The notes beneath the pieces were generated by a model. That model was given only the letters and a program-made list of their open reading frames with translations. It was not told where the DNA came from and did no database searches. Of a stretch of 64,000 bases of DNA, positions 24,535 through 35,269 are shown in pieces; within the stretch, counting starts at the first letter, position 1; each line of letters opens with the position of its first letter. Source of the DNA: Lepisosteus oculatus. Its lineage: Eukaryota > Chordata > Actinopteri > Semionotiformes > Lepisosteidae. Location: the NCBI RefSeq assembly GCF_040954835.1, contig NC_090697.1, forward strand, positions 43,212,788 through 43,276,787, written 5' to 3'. The translations under genes and the position numbers were made by a program.

Positions 24535-24595
24535 GCAACACCTGGCAGTGTAAACATTTCCAGATTCAAAGCAGAGGGGATGTTTGCTGAGATAT
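24535..24595. repeat. Dispersed repeat piece shared with 4625-4685
   Basis: GTAAACATTTCCAGATTC and GAGGGGATGTTTGCTGAGAT match the copy near 4.65 kb with substitutions. It lies just upstream of the first 528-bp tandem unit. Confidence 0.5.
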
Positions 24596-24674
24596 AAGGG
24601 GGCTAGAGTCAATATAGAAATATGCCAAATGCAACAGTTTGAAAAGCTTAACCCCTTTTTTTCATACTTTTGCT

Positions 24675-25085
24675 TTTAGGGCAATTAAGTCATCATTCCC
24701 ATTTAGGGCAATGCAGTGTAGAGAGCCATATAGGCAAGAAAAAAATGTGAAGATAACATTGAAATATCACTTTTCCTAAATTTCCTTTCTGTCCTGGAAC
24801 ACAACCATACCATCACACATCCTCTATGTTTTCTAATAATCCTAACCCTAACCCTAGCCTACAGTTTGGGTGGTTAGGGTTAGGGGTTCAGATTGTCTCC
24901 AAAGAATCAATACAACCTTCGACTTATTTGAGTGGAAAATAGAACTCAGGGCATCAATATATTAGCTTTAAAACACTCAACAATCTTGCCAAACCAAAGA
25001 AAATGTATGAACTGTGCTGCAAATTCTGTTATTAGAAATTTCATGTTGAATGGTGTTCTCAATGAGCATTGTTTCAGGGTTAAAT
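24675..25085. repeat. 528-bp unit, copy A (partial), with telomere-like hairpin
   Basis: Shares with copy B, in order: TTAGGGCAA, CAATGCA.TGTA, AAAAAAATGT, AGATAACATTGA, the CCTAACCCTAACCCTAG hairpin, and TTGAAT.GTGTTCTCAAT. Here inverted telomere-like arms lie at 24841-24856 and 24872-24888. Confidence 0.75.
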
Positions 25086-25089
25086 AGGT

Positions 25090-25600
25090 TAAGAGTCAGG
25101 AATAGCCAATAACTATTGAATATTTAGCAGAAATCCAATTTTATAAGTCTATACTTTCATTTTCAAATGCTAAATGAGTTGCTTTAGGGTTAAGACAGGC
25201 AGAATGTAAAAATACTACATGTCAATTCACTGGAATCATGCCGTGCTTGACCTTTCATTTTTAAAGTGTGTTTTATCTGTTTGAGTAATTTGTGCCCAGG
25301 AGGCAACAAGAGTTGGTCCAGTGAGATCCAGAGCTCTGAGTCTGTCTCCATCATTGGGTGCAGCTGCCTGCTGTCATTCCACATTAACGGCGGTCTCATT
25401 TTTGAAAGAGGAGGATATATGAACATTCAGGAATAGAGGCTTCTCTTGCATTTTTGGCTTCAGCATTACTGCAATTTCTGGTCTGAAAATTAACACCATC
25501 ATACTCTGCCCCTTTCGAACAATGCTTAGGCCACCCAGTACACAATAGTGAAGTAAGTCAATTCTTATGTACATTTACAACAGTTCAGTGAAGCTACAGT
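25090..25600. other. Spacer between tandem unit copies A and B
   Basis: About 500 bp that I could not align with the repeat unit. It includes GCTTTAGGGTTAAGACAGGC near 25180. No gene recognised. Confidence 0.35.
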
Positions 25601-26128
25601 AGCTACGGTAACAGGCGGGAATACCTAATAATTTTGGTTTTAATTGTTAAAATACCTGTACATTCAATGCAAGATGCAAGATTTTGATAAGTGTTAAAAG
25701 TTTCTTCCAAACGTTTGATTTTAGGGCAATTTAGAAAACATCCCCCTTCAGGACAATGCACTGTATATGGCCATACTGTATACATCAGGAAAAAAATGTT
25801 CAGATAACATTGATATATCATTATTCCTAAATATCATTTTTGTTCCTAAACACAGCAATGCCATCAAAAATTGTCTACATTTTGTGGAAGTCCTAACCCT
25901 AACCCTAGCTTTGGATTTGGGTTAGGGTTAGGGTTAAGACTTTCCACAATCTTCCACTCATTTAAGTTGAAAATTTACTTCCCTCCATCAAAATATAGAT
26001 CTGAAGTGACCAGCAAGCCAAACTGAAGCGAACATATCAATAATGGCAGAATTCTGTTTTTGGACAAGTATACTCTTTATCTGAACTTTTGTGTTGAATA
26101 GTGTTCTCAATCAGGTTGTATCAGATAA
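25601..26128. repeat. 528-bp unit, copy B, with telomere-like hairpin
   Basis: The full unit begins AGCTACGGTAACAGGCGGGA and the next unit begins AGCTACGGTAACAGCCAGGA exactly 528 bp later. Inverted telomere-like arms at 25892-25907 and 25919-25936 surround a short loop. The flanks TGTGGAAG and CTTTCCACA also pair, extending the stem. Confidence 0.8.
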
Positions 26129-26352
26129 AGCTACGGTAACAGCCAGGAATACCTAATAATTTTGGTTTTAATTCATAAAATATCTGTACATTCAACGCAA
26201 TATACAAGAGTTGTTCAGTGTCATTTATTTCTTCCAAACTTTTGATTTTAGGGCAATATAGACAACATCCCTTCTTCAGGACAATGCACTGTACAGTATA
26301 TGGCTATACTGTATATGTCAGGAACAAAATGTTCAGATAACATTGATACTGT
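26129..26352. repeat. 528-bp unit, copy C (5' part)
   Basis: Directly abuts copy B head to tail and matches it through TTTTAGGGCAATATAGACAA, CAGGACAATGCACTGTACAG and AGATAACATTGATA. It then stops matching, so the hairpin part is missing. Confidence 0.8.
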
Positions 26353-26359
26353 AAGTGTG

Positions 26360-26670
26360 CGAAAAAATGCTTAATTTTCATTATATATTGGCTCAATTTT
26401 GTTCACTAGCCTGAATGTAGTCTTTTTACTAGATATTAACCAATATATGCATCATTATCTATAATGATTCCCTATCAACAGCATTCCACTCTCTCTATTT
26501 AAATGGATCATCAAAAAAACGTATAACTCCAACAAATGTACAAAGGTATTTTAAGAAAAATAAGAACCTTTCTTTTAGTGTGTGCTCTGAAATTTTATTG
26601 AACACACATGATATGTTTAAATCTGCAGATTGAACAGGGTCACTACTTCCTGTTTAAACAGGGTTTATCA
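26360..26670. other. Intergenic, nothing recognised
   Basis: No gene or nameable repeat. Confidence 0.4.
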
Positions 26671-26679
26671 GCAGGACCT

Positions 26680-27350
26680 AGTGTGTGAAAAGCACAGGCT
26701 GGTAGTGTGTGTGGCTATTGTTGGGAACAATACAAGCTGTACATCTGTGCCACATGCTTAGCACCAGGTATTGGCTTCTGTCCCACTCCTCATGTTGAGT
26801 CTACACCTGTGCCTTTTCACTGGTCTTTGAGACATGGAGGCTGGATGGCATCTCCAATCATCCCACCAATGTTCAGTGGGATACAATTCTGGAAAATAAC
26901 GCATCCATACCATAACTGGCACATTCTCATCTCACAAGAAAGCTACTATTACATCTTTAGAAGATGTGTTGTCTTGCTGGAATGTTATCACATGAGGATG
27001 AGCCAAGAGGATGGGCAGTAAATGAGACCCCAGGACAGGATATATACTGTATAGTGCTTGCAGACACCAATCACAGCAAATTATGTTCTGTAGCAACTGA
27101 CCTTCACTTTCAACACATTTGAATTTTCCCATTGAGGCATCTTAACTCATGGTCTGCCAGATTGTGTCCTATCATTGACAGACAGTGCCTGGATGTAGCA
27201 TTTTCCTGAATTAGAAATTTGGAAAAGTTGGAAATGAACTCTGTGAACAGGGAATGCCAGTATGCCTAGTCCAGCATAGCAATAGCAATATACCTATGGC
27301 ATGAAGGCTTTGTTCTCTTGATAAGTGTAGCATGTCGGCTCTTTTCTGTG
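26680..27350 (-). mobile_element. Decayed Tc1/mariner-type transposon fragment
   Basis: On the minus strand the frame 26932-27132 carries ITFQQDN, the motif around the second catalytic Asp of Tc1-like transposases, preceded by YPVLGSHLLPIL. Downstream, PELYPTEHWWDDW lies where the conserved PIEHxWD-type motif holds the catalytic Glu. Frames are broken. Its sequence differs from the fossils at 10.4 and 20.4 kb. Limits are approximate. Confidence 0.6.
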
Positions 27351-27354
27351 TTTT

Positions 27355-28140
27355 TTTCATGATTGTCATCAAGCTTCACATTCATCAGGTTAAATCACCC
27401 CATCACCTGTGCCTTGTCATTTCTCTTACTAATAAGTTGAGTTTATGATTTTGCAACAGTCAGAACCACTCAAATGTTTAAAGATCAGAACTGAAGGATT
27501 AATTAACTAAATTGAAGCCAAAAACATTATATCAATATGTGAATTGTAATTTATTCATACACTTACATTTTTAAAAACATATATGCATAGAGTGATGCAT
27601 TTCTTTTAATACTCGGTATACTGTATGTATACCATAATAAACACACACACTCCCAAGAAGATCAGCAAGTAAAACATCTGACTCGAATGCAAGCTGAGAT
27701 CACTAGGTTTAATCTGAGCAATTCCACTAGCTGATAGTGAATACAATTCTCTAAGTATACAAAAACAGGCTGAGCTGCCAGAATAGGGCAAGTTCATAGC
27801 TAGCCCTCAGCTAGCCAAACAACAGTTACCACTAGGGGTTTAACTGGTCACCTGTGAGCGTGCAGTTATCAGTAGGAGCTACATTAGTCTTCCATCTTAT
27901 ACTTAACTCTGCTGTTCTTATAGTAAGGATCACAATGTGAAATTAAGTAGGCAATCATACCTTAAAAAGTTTTGGGGATGGGTTTATCAAACTATTAAAC
28001 TCCCAGCCTCTCTCACCTATGATCTGAATCTCACAGTGCCTTCTTTCTTACCAAAAACTCAAACTCACATTGAAATCTACCTCTACCTCACATGTCAAAA
28101 AGCTCACTCCGCATAATTTTCTATCCTTTATTTCATTCTG
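27355..28140. other. Intergenic; short (AC)n
   Basis: A short ACACACAC run near 27642 and otherwise unremarkable AT-rich DNA. Confidence 0.4.
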
Positions 28141-28144
28141 TTGA

Positions 28145-28250
28145 TGTATGTTTTTGCACATCTAATGTTGTTTTGCACATTACCTGTTACCTTTTGTTGT
28201 TTTGCACATTGCCTGTTGTTGTTTTGCACACTGCCTGTTGTCTCTGTCTT
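28145..28250. repeat. Short tandem repeat, TGTTGTTTTGCACA unit
   Basis: TTTTGCACAT / TTGTTTTGCACATTACCTG / TTGTTTTGCACATTGCCTG / TTGTTTTGCACACTGCCTG: four related units, the best with the form TGTTGTTTTGCACAYTGCC. Overlapping open frames here are repeat artefacts. Confidence 0.7.
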
Positions 28251-28254
28251 TCTT

Positions 28255-28760
28255 TTATTATACAATTGTATTGTTGTTTTTGTTTTTTTGTACTACTTAT
28301 TGTATATTGTCTATATGTCTATATTGTCTCTGTCACTCCCATATTAGTACAAAGGCTGTTGTGATGAGTCAGACAGGTATTACCAAAAGTGCATTATAAA
28401 AAAGATAACAAACTGCCAAGCCCAGATACAATGTGCTGTGCATATTCTCACATTTATGTATACTCAATCAGTGGTATAGAATATACAATACATAAACAGG
28501 AAAAAAACAACATTTTAAAAGTATGAAAAATCAGAATGCTCCAAACTGATAAAAAGAATGATAAGTCTAATAAAACTTTAAGAAATACTGCTCTTCGTTC
28601 AAAACTGAATGCGAGTACACAGAACTGAATGCTGTGCCTTCACATACTGTACATATAAATAATGCATATGCTAAAAGATTCGTACTAAAATAGAAACAGA
28701 GCTGACATTGAAACTTGAACGACAAACGTACATGTGACAGGCTGTTAAGGACTGCTCCTG
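28255..28760. other. Intergenic, T-rich then unique
   Basis: T-rich continuation of the tandem repeat, then nothing recognised. Confidence 0.4.
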
Positions 28761-28762
28761 CA

Positions 28763-29000
28763 GCCCCTGAATGGCTCAACAAGTAAAGATGCTTGTTCAG
28801 AACCCAAAGTTCCCTGGTTTAAGTGAAGATTATGTCATTAGCTGAATGTCACTGAAATTCCCCAGGTAGTCACACAAATGACCATTTGCCCTAGGGGTTG
28901 TGTGGGGCTGAGTAGGTCAGAAAAATCTCGCTGTGCCATGCGACACTAACCCCTTTGACTTGTTGGTTGCCTGTTGAGCTGATGAGTGCCAAAGAGAACT
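28763..29000 (+). repeat. tRNA-derived SINE (fourth family)
   Basis: Head ATGGCTCAACAAGTAAAGAT, then a B-box-like TCCCTGGTTTAAGT at about 28811-28824. The body has GGGGTTGTGTGGGGCTGAGT and TCTCGCTGTGCCATGCGACA. The structure fits a fish tRNA-SINE; I am less sure of the 3' end. Confidence 0.55.
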
Positions 29001-29069
29001 GCATTACTCCTCTAATCAATAGCCTCTCCACAGGGACTTATTGACAGTACTAGTGACAGATAATTGTAA

Positions 29070-29285
29070 CATTTTAGAGCAGCGGTATAGAATCCTGGTT
29101 TCAGGCAGGAATAGAGTATTTCAGTTTTCAGTCCATCTGAATGATTTCATATTAATCTTTTCCTTAATTAGATTAGAGTTAACATGCATTCCAGATGCCC
29201 CCTCAATGGCCTTCTGAGGTTAGCTATACAACTAACAGGACTGGCTCTCCAGGACCAGGGATAAAGGCCTCTGTTTTACACAAAG
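29070..29285. repeat. Possible MITE with imperfect inverted ends
   Basis: GAGCAGCGGTATAGAATCCTGG at the left and CCAGGACCAGGGATAAAGGCCTCTG at the right are imperfect inverted ends, resembling short non-autonomous elements common in fish. No target duplication confirmed. Confidence 0.35.
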
Positions 29286-29289
29286 ATAT

Positions 29290-29984
29290 ACAAAGGAAGC
29301 TCTGCTAATACAAGAGCTGTAGAGGTGAGGTGAGCTGACTTGCAGTTGACAATTCTGAGAGTAAAAAACAAAAAAAAATTGGTGGTTATGAAACTTTCAC
29401 TCTCATTCACTTTCTTTCGAACACAATTTGGATTTGTGTGTTGTCACTGTCACTGCTCTTGACACATGCCTCAGAAATGGGAGGAAATTAAGAAACACTA
29501 CAGCTATGGAGAAGCAGGCAAAAGAAACATTCTGGAAAACACAGGAAGAAAACACTGGAACAAATCTTCACAAATTGTGAAGAAGGTATTTATAAATTAA
29601 AATAGATGAGGTATGAAATCCAACATTACTTTGTAAGTTATGTATTAGAACAAGGCAAGTGCTCTTTGAGAAAGGCATGTATCGGAATGCTAAAATAATT
29701 TATACTTGGAAAACTACTAGAATAATTTTTTTAATCATAGTGCAAAACTCTAAATATTTCATACAAACTAGCTGGTTCCCATCACCTGGGAACTGTACAT
29801 TTTTCATACAACCAGACACCACTCTCTTAGGGTCAAAGAGTAGTCTTAAGTACATATCAGTGCCAATTGCACGTACCCACTATTCTAATAATATGTGAAA
29901 CATACACACCCCTTACTTATGACAAAATGATTTGCTCTTTAATGGCCTCTGTTTTACTATGATGTGCTTTTTCTATAAAAAAAT
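29290..29984. other. Intergenic, nothing recognised
   Basis: No gene or nameable repeat. Confidence 0.4.
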
Positions 29985-29985
29985 A

Positions 29986-30628
29986 CAGAGCCTTGCAAAA
30001 ATATTCACTTTCTTCCAGTGATGTCCCATTTTGTTAATTACAAATGGTGAATATGCAATGCTTACAGGGCTCCCTGATCCTTCTGAGATTCAATCCCGTC
30101 ATTCATGGGAGCTGAAAACGTACAGCGCCACTCCCTAGACAGCAGATTATTCCTCAAAAAACAGAAAGAGTTATACACTTAGCTTTCAGAGGGGGTTGAA
30201 ATCACTTCTGTAACTGGTCAGTGCATGGGCCCTGTGACAAAAACACATTTTTCAACTGAAACTGGTGGCGCACTGGGTAGCATTGTTGCCTCGCAGCGCT
30301 GGCTGGGTTCAATTCTGGACCTGGGGTGCTATAAGAAAGGAGTCTGCATGCTCTCCCTGTGCTTCTTTAGTGTGCTCCAGTTTTCTCCCACAGCTCAAAG
30401 GCATACTGGTAGTTTAATTGGCCTCTGTAAAACAACTGGCCCTAGTGTGAGTCTGTGTCTCAGACTGTGCGTGGGCCTGTCCTGGACTGGAATCCTGTGA
30501 AGGGTGTACCGTGCCTTGTGCCCTTGGCTCCCCTACAACCCTGAATTGGATGATGTGGTTAGAAGATGGACGGCTGTTTTTAATCAAAACCTAAATGCTC
30601 AAACTGTTCAAACCTTTGCAAGGCACTG
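29986..30628. mobile_element. Tc1-type MITE interrupted by a V-SINE
   Basis: The left end CAGAGCCTTGCAAAAATATT and the right end CCTTTGCAAGGCACTG are terminal inverted repeats, each bounded by a TA dinucleotide (29984-29985 and 30629-30630), as expected for Tc1/mariner target sites. The sequence ATGTCCCATTTTGTTAATTA next to the left end is typical of this MITE type. There is no transposase. A V-SINE occupies 30261-30572, so the MITE itself is only about 330 bp. Confidence 0.8.
30261..30572 (+). repeat. V-SINE nested in a MITE
   Basis: Head ACTGGTGGCGCACTGGGTAG with B box GGGTTCAATTC (30305-30315), V domain GTCTGCATGCTCTCCCTGTG to CAGTTTTCTCCCACAGCTCA, and tail AATTGGATGATGTGGTTAGA. Same family as the copies at 0.8 kb and 46.8 kb. 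Confidence 0.85.
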
Positions 30629-30639
30629 TACGTTCATAT

Positions 30640-32755
30640 CAGTCAATTATTTCCTGTTTAACACAATAACTTTAAAACATACAACTATTTTATGGTGTGG
30701 GCAAATAGACAGAGACCTGAAATAAGGATCTGAGAATCACGATGACTTGAGAAAATGGAGTTGAGCCATTGTTTCCATTCGTCAGTGTCCCTTGGGGAGA
30801 GTTATACCATCCACCTTTGTGTGCTGTCTAACACTTTACCCTGGCAACCAGAGGGAGGGTGATTTTGGAATCAGTATGTTTCCTGCCGCGGTGGGATGAA
30901 ATTCTCTGTGCTCCTAGCCAGCAACAAAGCAAATGAGGAGTCTCACTGCAGGAATACTTACTTAATCGACCAGCCAGCAGCTCAACCACCTGTCACAAGA
31001 CCCAAATTTAGCAGTGTGGGCATGCATAGCTATCAGTAGACGGTGCAGTTTTATCACGTTCTAGTTATCAGGAAGATAATGTTGTATGATCTTCAGGAGA
31101 ATCAAATCTCATATGTGCATTTGTGGAAAAAAAAAGATTTGGAGAAAGAAGCTGGATCCTTAAGTCTATGAGACGGAGTGGTGTTCCAAGCTGGTTAACT
31201 TTTTTATGTTCTGGTGTATACTTCAGTAGTGGTGGAATAAAAGATGAGATGCCTGCCACCACTGTACATTAGAGTTTCTTCCAATTTCACACTGTGGCGT
31301 CATACATTTCCCCTTGGTTGGCTTCATATATCTAAGATCTCCTCATCTTTGTTATTGAAAAATTGTGATTGAGAAACAAAGTTGTCTTTTCATTTGGATT
31401 TTAAAAAACAAAAACAACCTAATTGTGTACCAAAACCCCTCAATTCAATTTCACTCCTGTCTCAACTTTGAGGAGAAACAAGATCTGCATCATAAATTAA
31501 CATTCGCACAGAAAATAAAAAACGTAAGAGATGTAGAAATGAAAGACATTTTTCCATTTCAATTAAACCTCGTAAGCCACTCATCGCTGATAAATCGATC
31601 TTTCAGTACTATACCGTGTTTGCTATAGTACAAATATCAATTAAAATAACTTATAGCAAAAGTATTACAGTTTATTAAGTTAACTCAAAAGACAGACAAG
31701 TGTGAATTTGTGATTATGTCATGTTATTTGTTGATTCTGTGAACATCCCTTCCCCTGCAGTGCAGAACAATGTACAGCTCAGAGACCAGTGTTCAGTCTA
31801 TGTCTGTCTGGAGCTGAGGAGTCAGATGTCTCCAAGACACTGTCAAGCATTCTCAGCACATAGAATAGACAGCTGCTCTCTTCCCTGTGAGTGTGAAGAC
31901 AAATAAAGGAGAGAGCGCTGAAAAAAATTATAAATATGAAATAATTCTCTGCTGACAGAAATGTCCAAAGTGCTGTACAAAGACAAGATCATATATTAAT
32001 CATTAAAAATCAATTAAATGAAGATACATTTCAATACCCAGCACTTCTAGTTCTAGAAATTAAATAAAACTTTCTTCAGCACGCAGTAGAATTGAACCTC
32101 CACACACAGCTTGGAGTCAGGAGTCTGACATTGTTAATTAATCCCTGCCTTACTTAAGGAACAGGAGGCACAAGTCATTACGTGTTACCCAGGGGTGACT
32201 GTCTTAACAGACCGTATGATCTGCCATGGAAATTGTGCACAATGCTGAACAAGGGATCAATGTAGATTAGTCTGTAAAACATTACTGAAACTGTTTACTT
32301 AATAACAACTAAATGTTTGTCAGTAAATGCTACAATTTAATGATGAAGTTAATAAATGTGTCTAAAAATATACAGACAGCTGTCATGTAGTACTTATGTC
32401 TACATATTCAAAGATCTAAAAAAAATCTATTCTTTTAAGGTGGTATCTTTCCTGTTAATTGTTTTCCAATTTCCTTGTTATGATTATTCCCCCCAAATTC
32501 TCTTTTCTATTTATAATCTTGTTTTTCCCCTTAACTAAAATACAAAAAACATGTCTGAAAATCTCTGGAGCTGTGAAGTGGAAGCACTGCATTGCACAAC
32601 GTTTTAAAAACCCATGAAGCACTTTTCAGTAAAGTACATTACAGCATTATGGTCACCTTTTGAAAACAGAAAACATTATTGTATGCATAGACATGTCATA
32701 AAAAAAATGTATTAATCTTTCCCACCTACCAAGCACAAGTCTAAAATAATTAAAC
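30640..32755. other. Intergenic, nothing firm
   Basis: A phrase near 31967 (CCAAAGTGCTGTACAAAGACA) resembles a LINE tail in reverse but is too short to assign. No gene recognised. Confidence 0.35.
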
Positions 32756-32756
32756 T

Positions 32757-32874
32757 GTCACATTTTTACATTTTGATTTTTTTTTACTTTAAAACACTAT
32801 GTAAATATCATACACCATTCTAAAACATTTCAATTATATTATGATTTTATCAGAGAGCACTAAACGATGTTGCA
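32757..32874. repeat. Local direct duplication, left copy
   Basis: Matches 33511-33627: GTCACATTTTTAC, TTTTTTTTACTTTAAAACACTA, CATACACCATTCTAAAACAT, TTATGATTTTAT, GCACTAAACGATGTT.CAGT. Confidence 0.8.
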
Positions 32875-33510
32875 GTTTATTTCTTTATTTGAGTAAATTA
32901 AATAATAATACTGTATATGTACTGTATATAAGGGTTGCCTAGTGGAAATGTTCCTGCGATAAACATTGGTGCTGTACCTTGAGCTTGTGCGTTACCCCGT
33001 TTGCTCCAGTCTTTCCAGCTGTGCGAATGGAAACTTCCATTGCTCTGCAGGGGACTGGCGTTCCCCTCCAGAAGGCGAGGAAGTCTTTCCTGGTTGTTTA
33101 ATGTCGCGGAAAAAAGCTTTATCTCTGGCCACTAATGAGCCGTTGTGGAAATAACCTACGGAAAATAGAATGTAGAATTTGATCAAAGCTTATTTCTAGT
33201 TTCTCTTTGGCCATGGGTTTAATGAAATATTTTAAAAGTATTATGCATTTTATTGTTTTTATGATCATTAAAAAAGTTATGAAATCTTTGTGTTGTTGGA
33301 CCATAAATTTGCATTTGTAAAGCAAAAAGTAATGCTACAACAAAACAAAAACTTTTTAGAATGTGAAATAATCTGACTTTAGGATATTTAGCTAAATAAA
33401 TATATTTATAAATATATTTAGTTTTTTATGTAATTTATTTCTACTACTTTATATATGCGTAGTAAAGTTATTAGTAACCGTTTAAACGCTATGTCGATGT
33501 GAATGCAGTA
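32875..33510. other. Segment between direct repeats; CpG-richer patch at 32,985-33,165
   Basis: Between the two 120-bp copies, about 32985-33165 is clearly GC- and CpG-richer than its surroundings and gives open frames on both strands without recognisable protein. It lies about 0.9 kb upstream of the TCTE1 promoter. Confidence 0.4.
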
Positions 33511-33627
33511 TGTCACATTTTAATATTTTTTTTTACTTCAAAACACTACACTTTATATATCATAAACCATTTTAAAACATTTCAGTTGTATTATGATTTT
33601 ATTAGAGTGCACTAAACGATGTTACAG
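33511..33627. repeat. Local direct duplication, right copy
   Basis: Second copy of the unit at 32757-32874, about 755 bp downstream, in the same orientation, with scattered substitutions. Confidence 0.8.
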
Positions 33628-33955
33628 TGGTACACGCTCTGAGGGTTCGAGACAAGCCAGCTTTCAGAAGGCAAATCTAAAAAATGAAGCACAGGCATGT
33701 TAGCACAATTAACATATCTTTCAAGTTCATAAATATATAAAGTATTACATTTTCATGTATTCTTACTTGACAGTAAAAATAAACTGGATAATGTAAACAT
33801 GTCTAACTAAATTATAATTTAAAATAATATGTATTTCATTCTATAGTTATGTGATAACTACCCTACTTCAATTTTTTTTTAATAATGGGAGCAGGCTGAA
33901 CTAAAGGTTAGAAACCACAACTTTCGGTTTGTATGACAGTGCGTCGGTGTTGTAG

Positions 33956-34007
33956 CCAATCACTAACTGGTTCCGGGTTACCAAGGGTCAAGCGTTACCA
34001 TGGATAC
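33956..34007 (+). promoter_or_regulatory. TCTE1 promoter: X-box (RFX site), CCAAT box, second X-box-like site
   Basis: GTTACCATGGATAC at 33994-34007 fits the RFX X-box consensus (GTNNCC, short spacer, RRNNAC). A second, weaker match, GTTACCAAGGGTC, lies at 33977-33989, and CCAAT lies at 33956-33960. RFX factors drive motile-cilia genes, and TCTE1 is one, so position, motif and gene function agree. No clear TATA box is seen. Confidence 0.75.
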
Positions 34008-34041
34008 AGTAAATAAACAAGACAGAAGAAGTACCAGTAAG
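34008..34041 (+). other. tcte1: TCTE1 exon 1 (5' UTR, probable)
   Basis: A donor AAG|GTATGT lies at 34041/34042, just 3' of an X-box and a CCAAT box, and the next exon has a good pyrimidine tract and CAG acceptor ending at 35028. If the transcript began upstream, the ATG at 34000 would open an 18-codon upstream ORF that ends at TAA in exon 2, before the real start. The true transcription start is not visible; the 5' limit given here is only the end of the X-box. Confidence 0.55.
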
Positions 34042-35028
34042 GTATGTTTGGAGGGATATCTAAATAATGTAATTTGTGTCAGGGTGCATAGAACAAGTTT
34101 CCTTCTTATTTGTGTTATGGGTATTGCAAACATGTTTTTGCAATATGTTTTTTCCATTGTAAAATGTCATATTTACATACTTAGGAGACATTTCATCTCG
34201 TGTAAACCGACACCATCGAATTATATTATAGACACAATGTTAAGGGGCTGTGTTTTAGACACTATAGTGTGCTAAGTTTTGTGCTCTTCCTGAGGGTCAC
34301 TGGGAAAATACAAAAATAACAATAATAATGTAGAATTGCTGAAAGTTATGGAGAAATAGGATAAAGGCATGGAGGAATAGTTTTGCCCCAGTGTTCTTAT
34401 AATGTATAATTTAAGGTGTTTATCTATAGTGGATTTGGATTTTGGATTATTAGTCTGACATATAATTGTTTCTAATGCAGTCAATAAAAAACAGAATAAA
34501 AACACCACTTAAAGATGGGACAGAATGTTGCCTTTTTGACTACTCAAGACTGTTTGTTTAGGTGATCAATAAGATTCAACTGTGTCATCATCAACTCAAC
34601 TTGCTGGTCTGCCATTCTACTCCATTGTTAATTCAGCCTGCTGTTTTCATCTTTTGAAGATGGCAGCTGAAGGGAGCTTTTAACAACATAAACAACACTA
34701 TTGTCTTGAAGGGCATAAACTGTGTTGATCCTCATAGATATTTCAAATGGAGAGTGAAAACGTAATTAACGCAGGTTTGCAATTAACATGAGGCTGTCCT
34801 TTTCCTACAGGGATTTGATTTATGCTTAAAATCAATCAAACAGTATAGTGGAATTGATCAGTTAGGATCCTTCAGGATTTACTTAGAAAAATGTTCTTGG
34901 TACTTTACTTAGCTTTTAGCCAGTAAGCCTGTAAAGAGTTGTTTTTATGCTGTTTGGAGTTTTGATGCAGAGATGGTATTATGGAAAAATGAGTGTATCG
35001 CTTTCGTTTGTCTCCTCTTTCTTTTCAG
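34042..35028 (+). other. TCTE1 intron 1
   Basis: GT at 34042, AG at 35027-35028. No repeat recognised. Open frames inside it are chance. Confidence 0.6.
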
Positions 35029-35269
35029 AAGACAGGATTGTAAACATCTAGGGCATACAGGAAGATGCCGGATATCATGGACATCCAAAGCAAGGCAGCA
35101 GCCAGTCCTGGCACAAAGCCACGCATTTATCCGCCAGTGGCCAAACTCAATCCTGTTGCTGACCCACGGAAAATGAGAAGGATCATTGCGGAGGACCCAG
35201 AATGGTCTCTAGCTGTAGTTCCCCTTCTTAAAAACCTGTGCCTACAACATATCGTTAAAAACTTCCATA
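35029..35269 (+). CDS. tcte1: TCTE1 exon 2 (first coding exon)
   Basis: Acceptor TTTTCAG ends at 35028 and donor GTAGGT starts at 35270. It holds 36 nt of 5' UTR with in-frame stops, then the ATG at 35065 and 68 codons plus one base (phase 1). It encodes the variable N-terminus and the conserved RRIIAEDPEWSLAVVPLL block. The frame continues open into the intron to 35394, which is read-through, not coding. Confidence 0.93.

Noticed and set aside
24841..25936. Chromosome-end telomere or fusion scar
   Set aside because: Only two or three hexamers per arm, inverted within a repeat unit that occurs more than once; too short for a fusion relic.
28092..28399. Overlapping 65-90 codon frames rich in Cys, Leu and Phe
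   Set aside because: Produced by the TTTTGCACA tandem repeat and the T-rich tract after it.
34000..34275. 91-codon frame starting at ATG 34000
   Set aside because: It reads through the TCTE1 intron 1 donor; after splicing the frame stops at once in exon 2.
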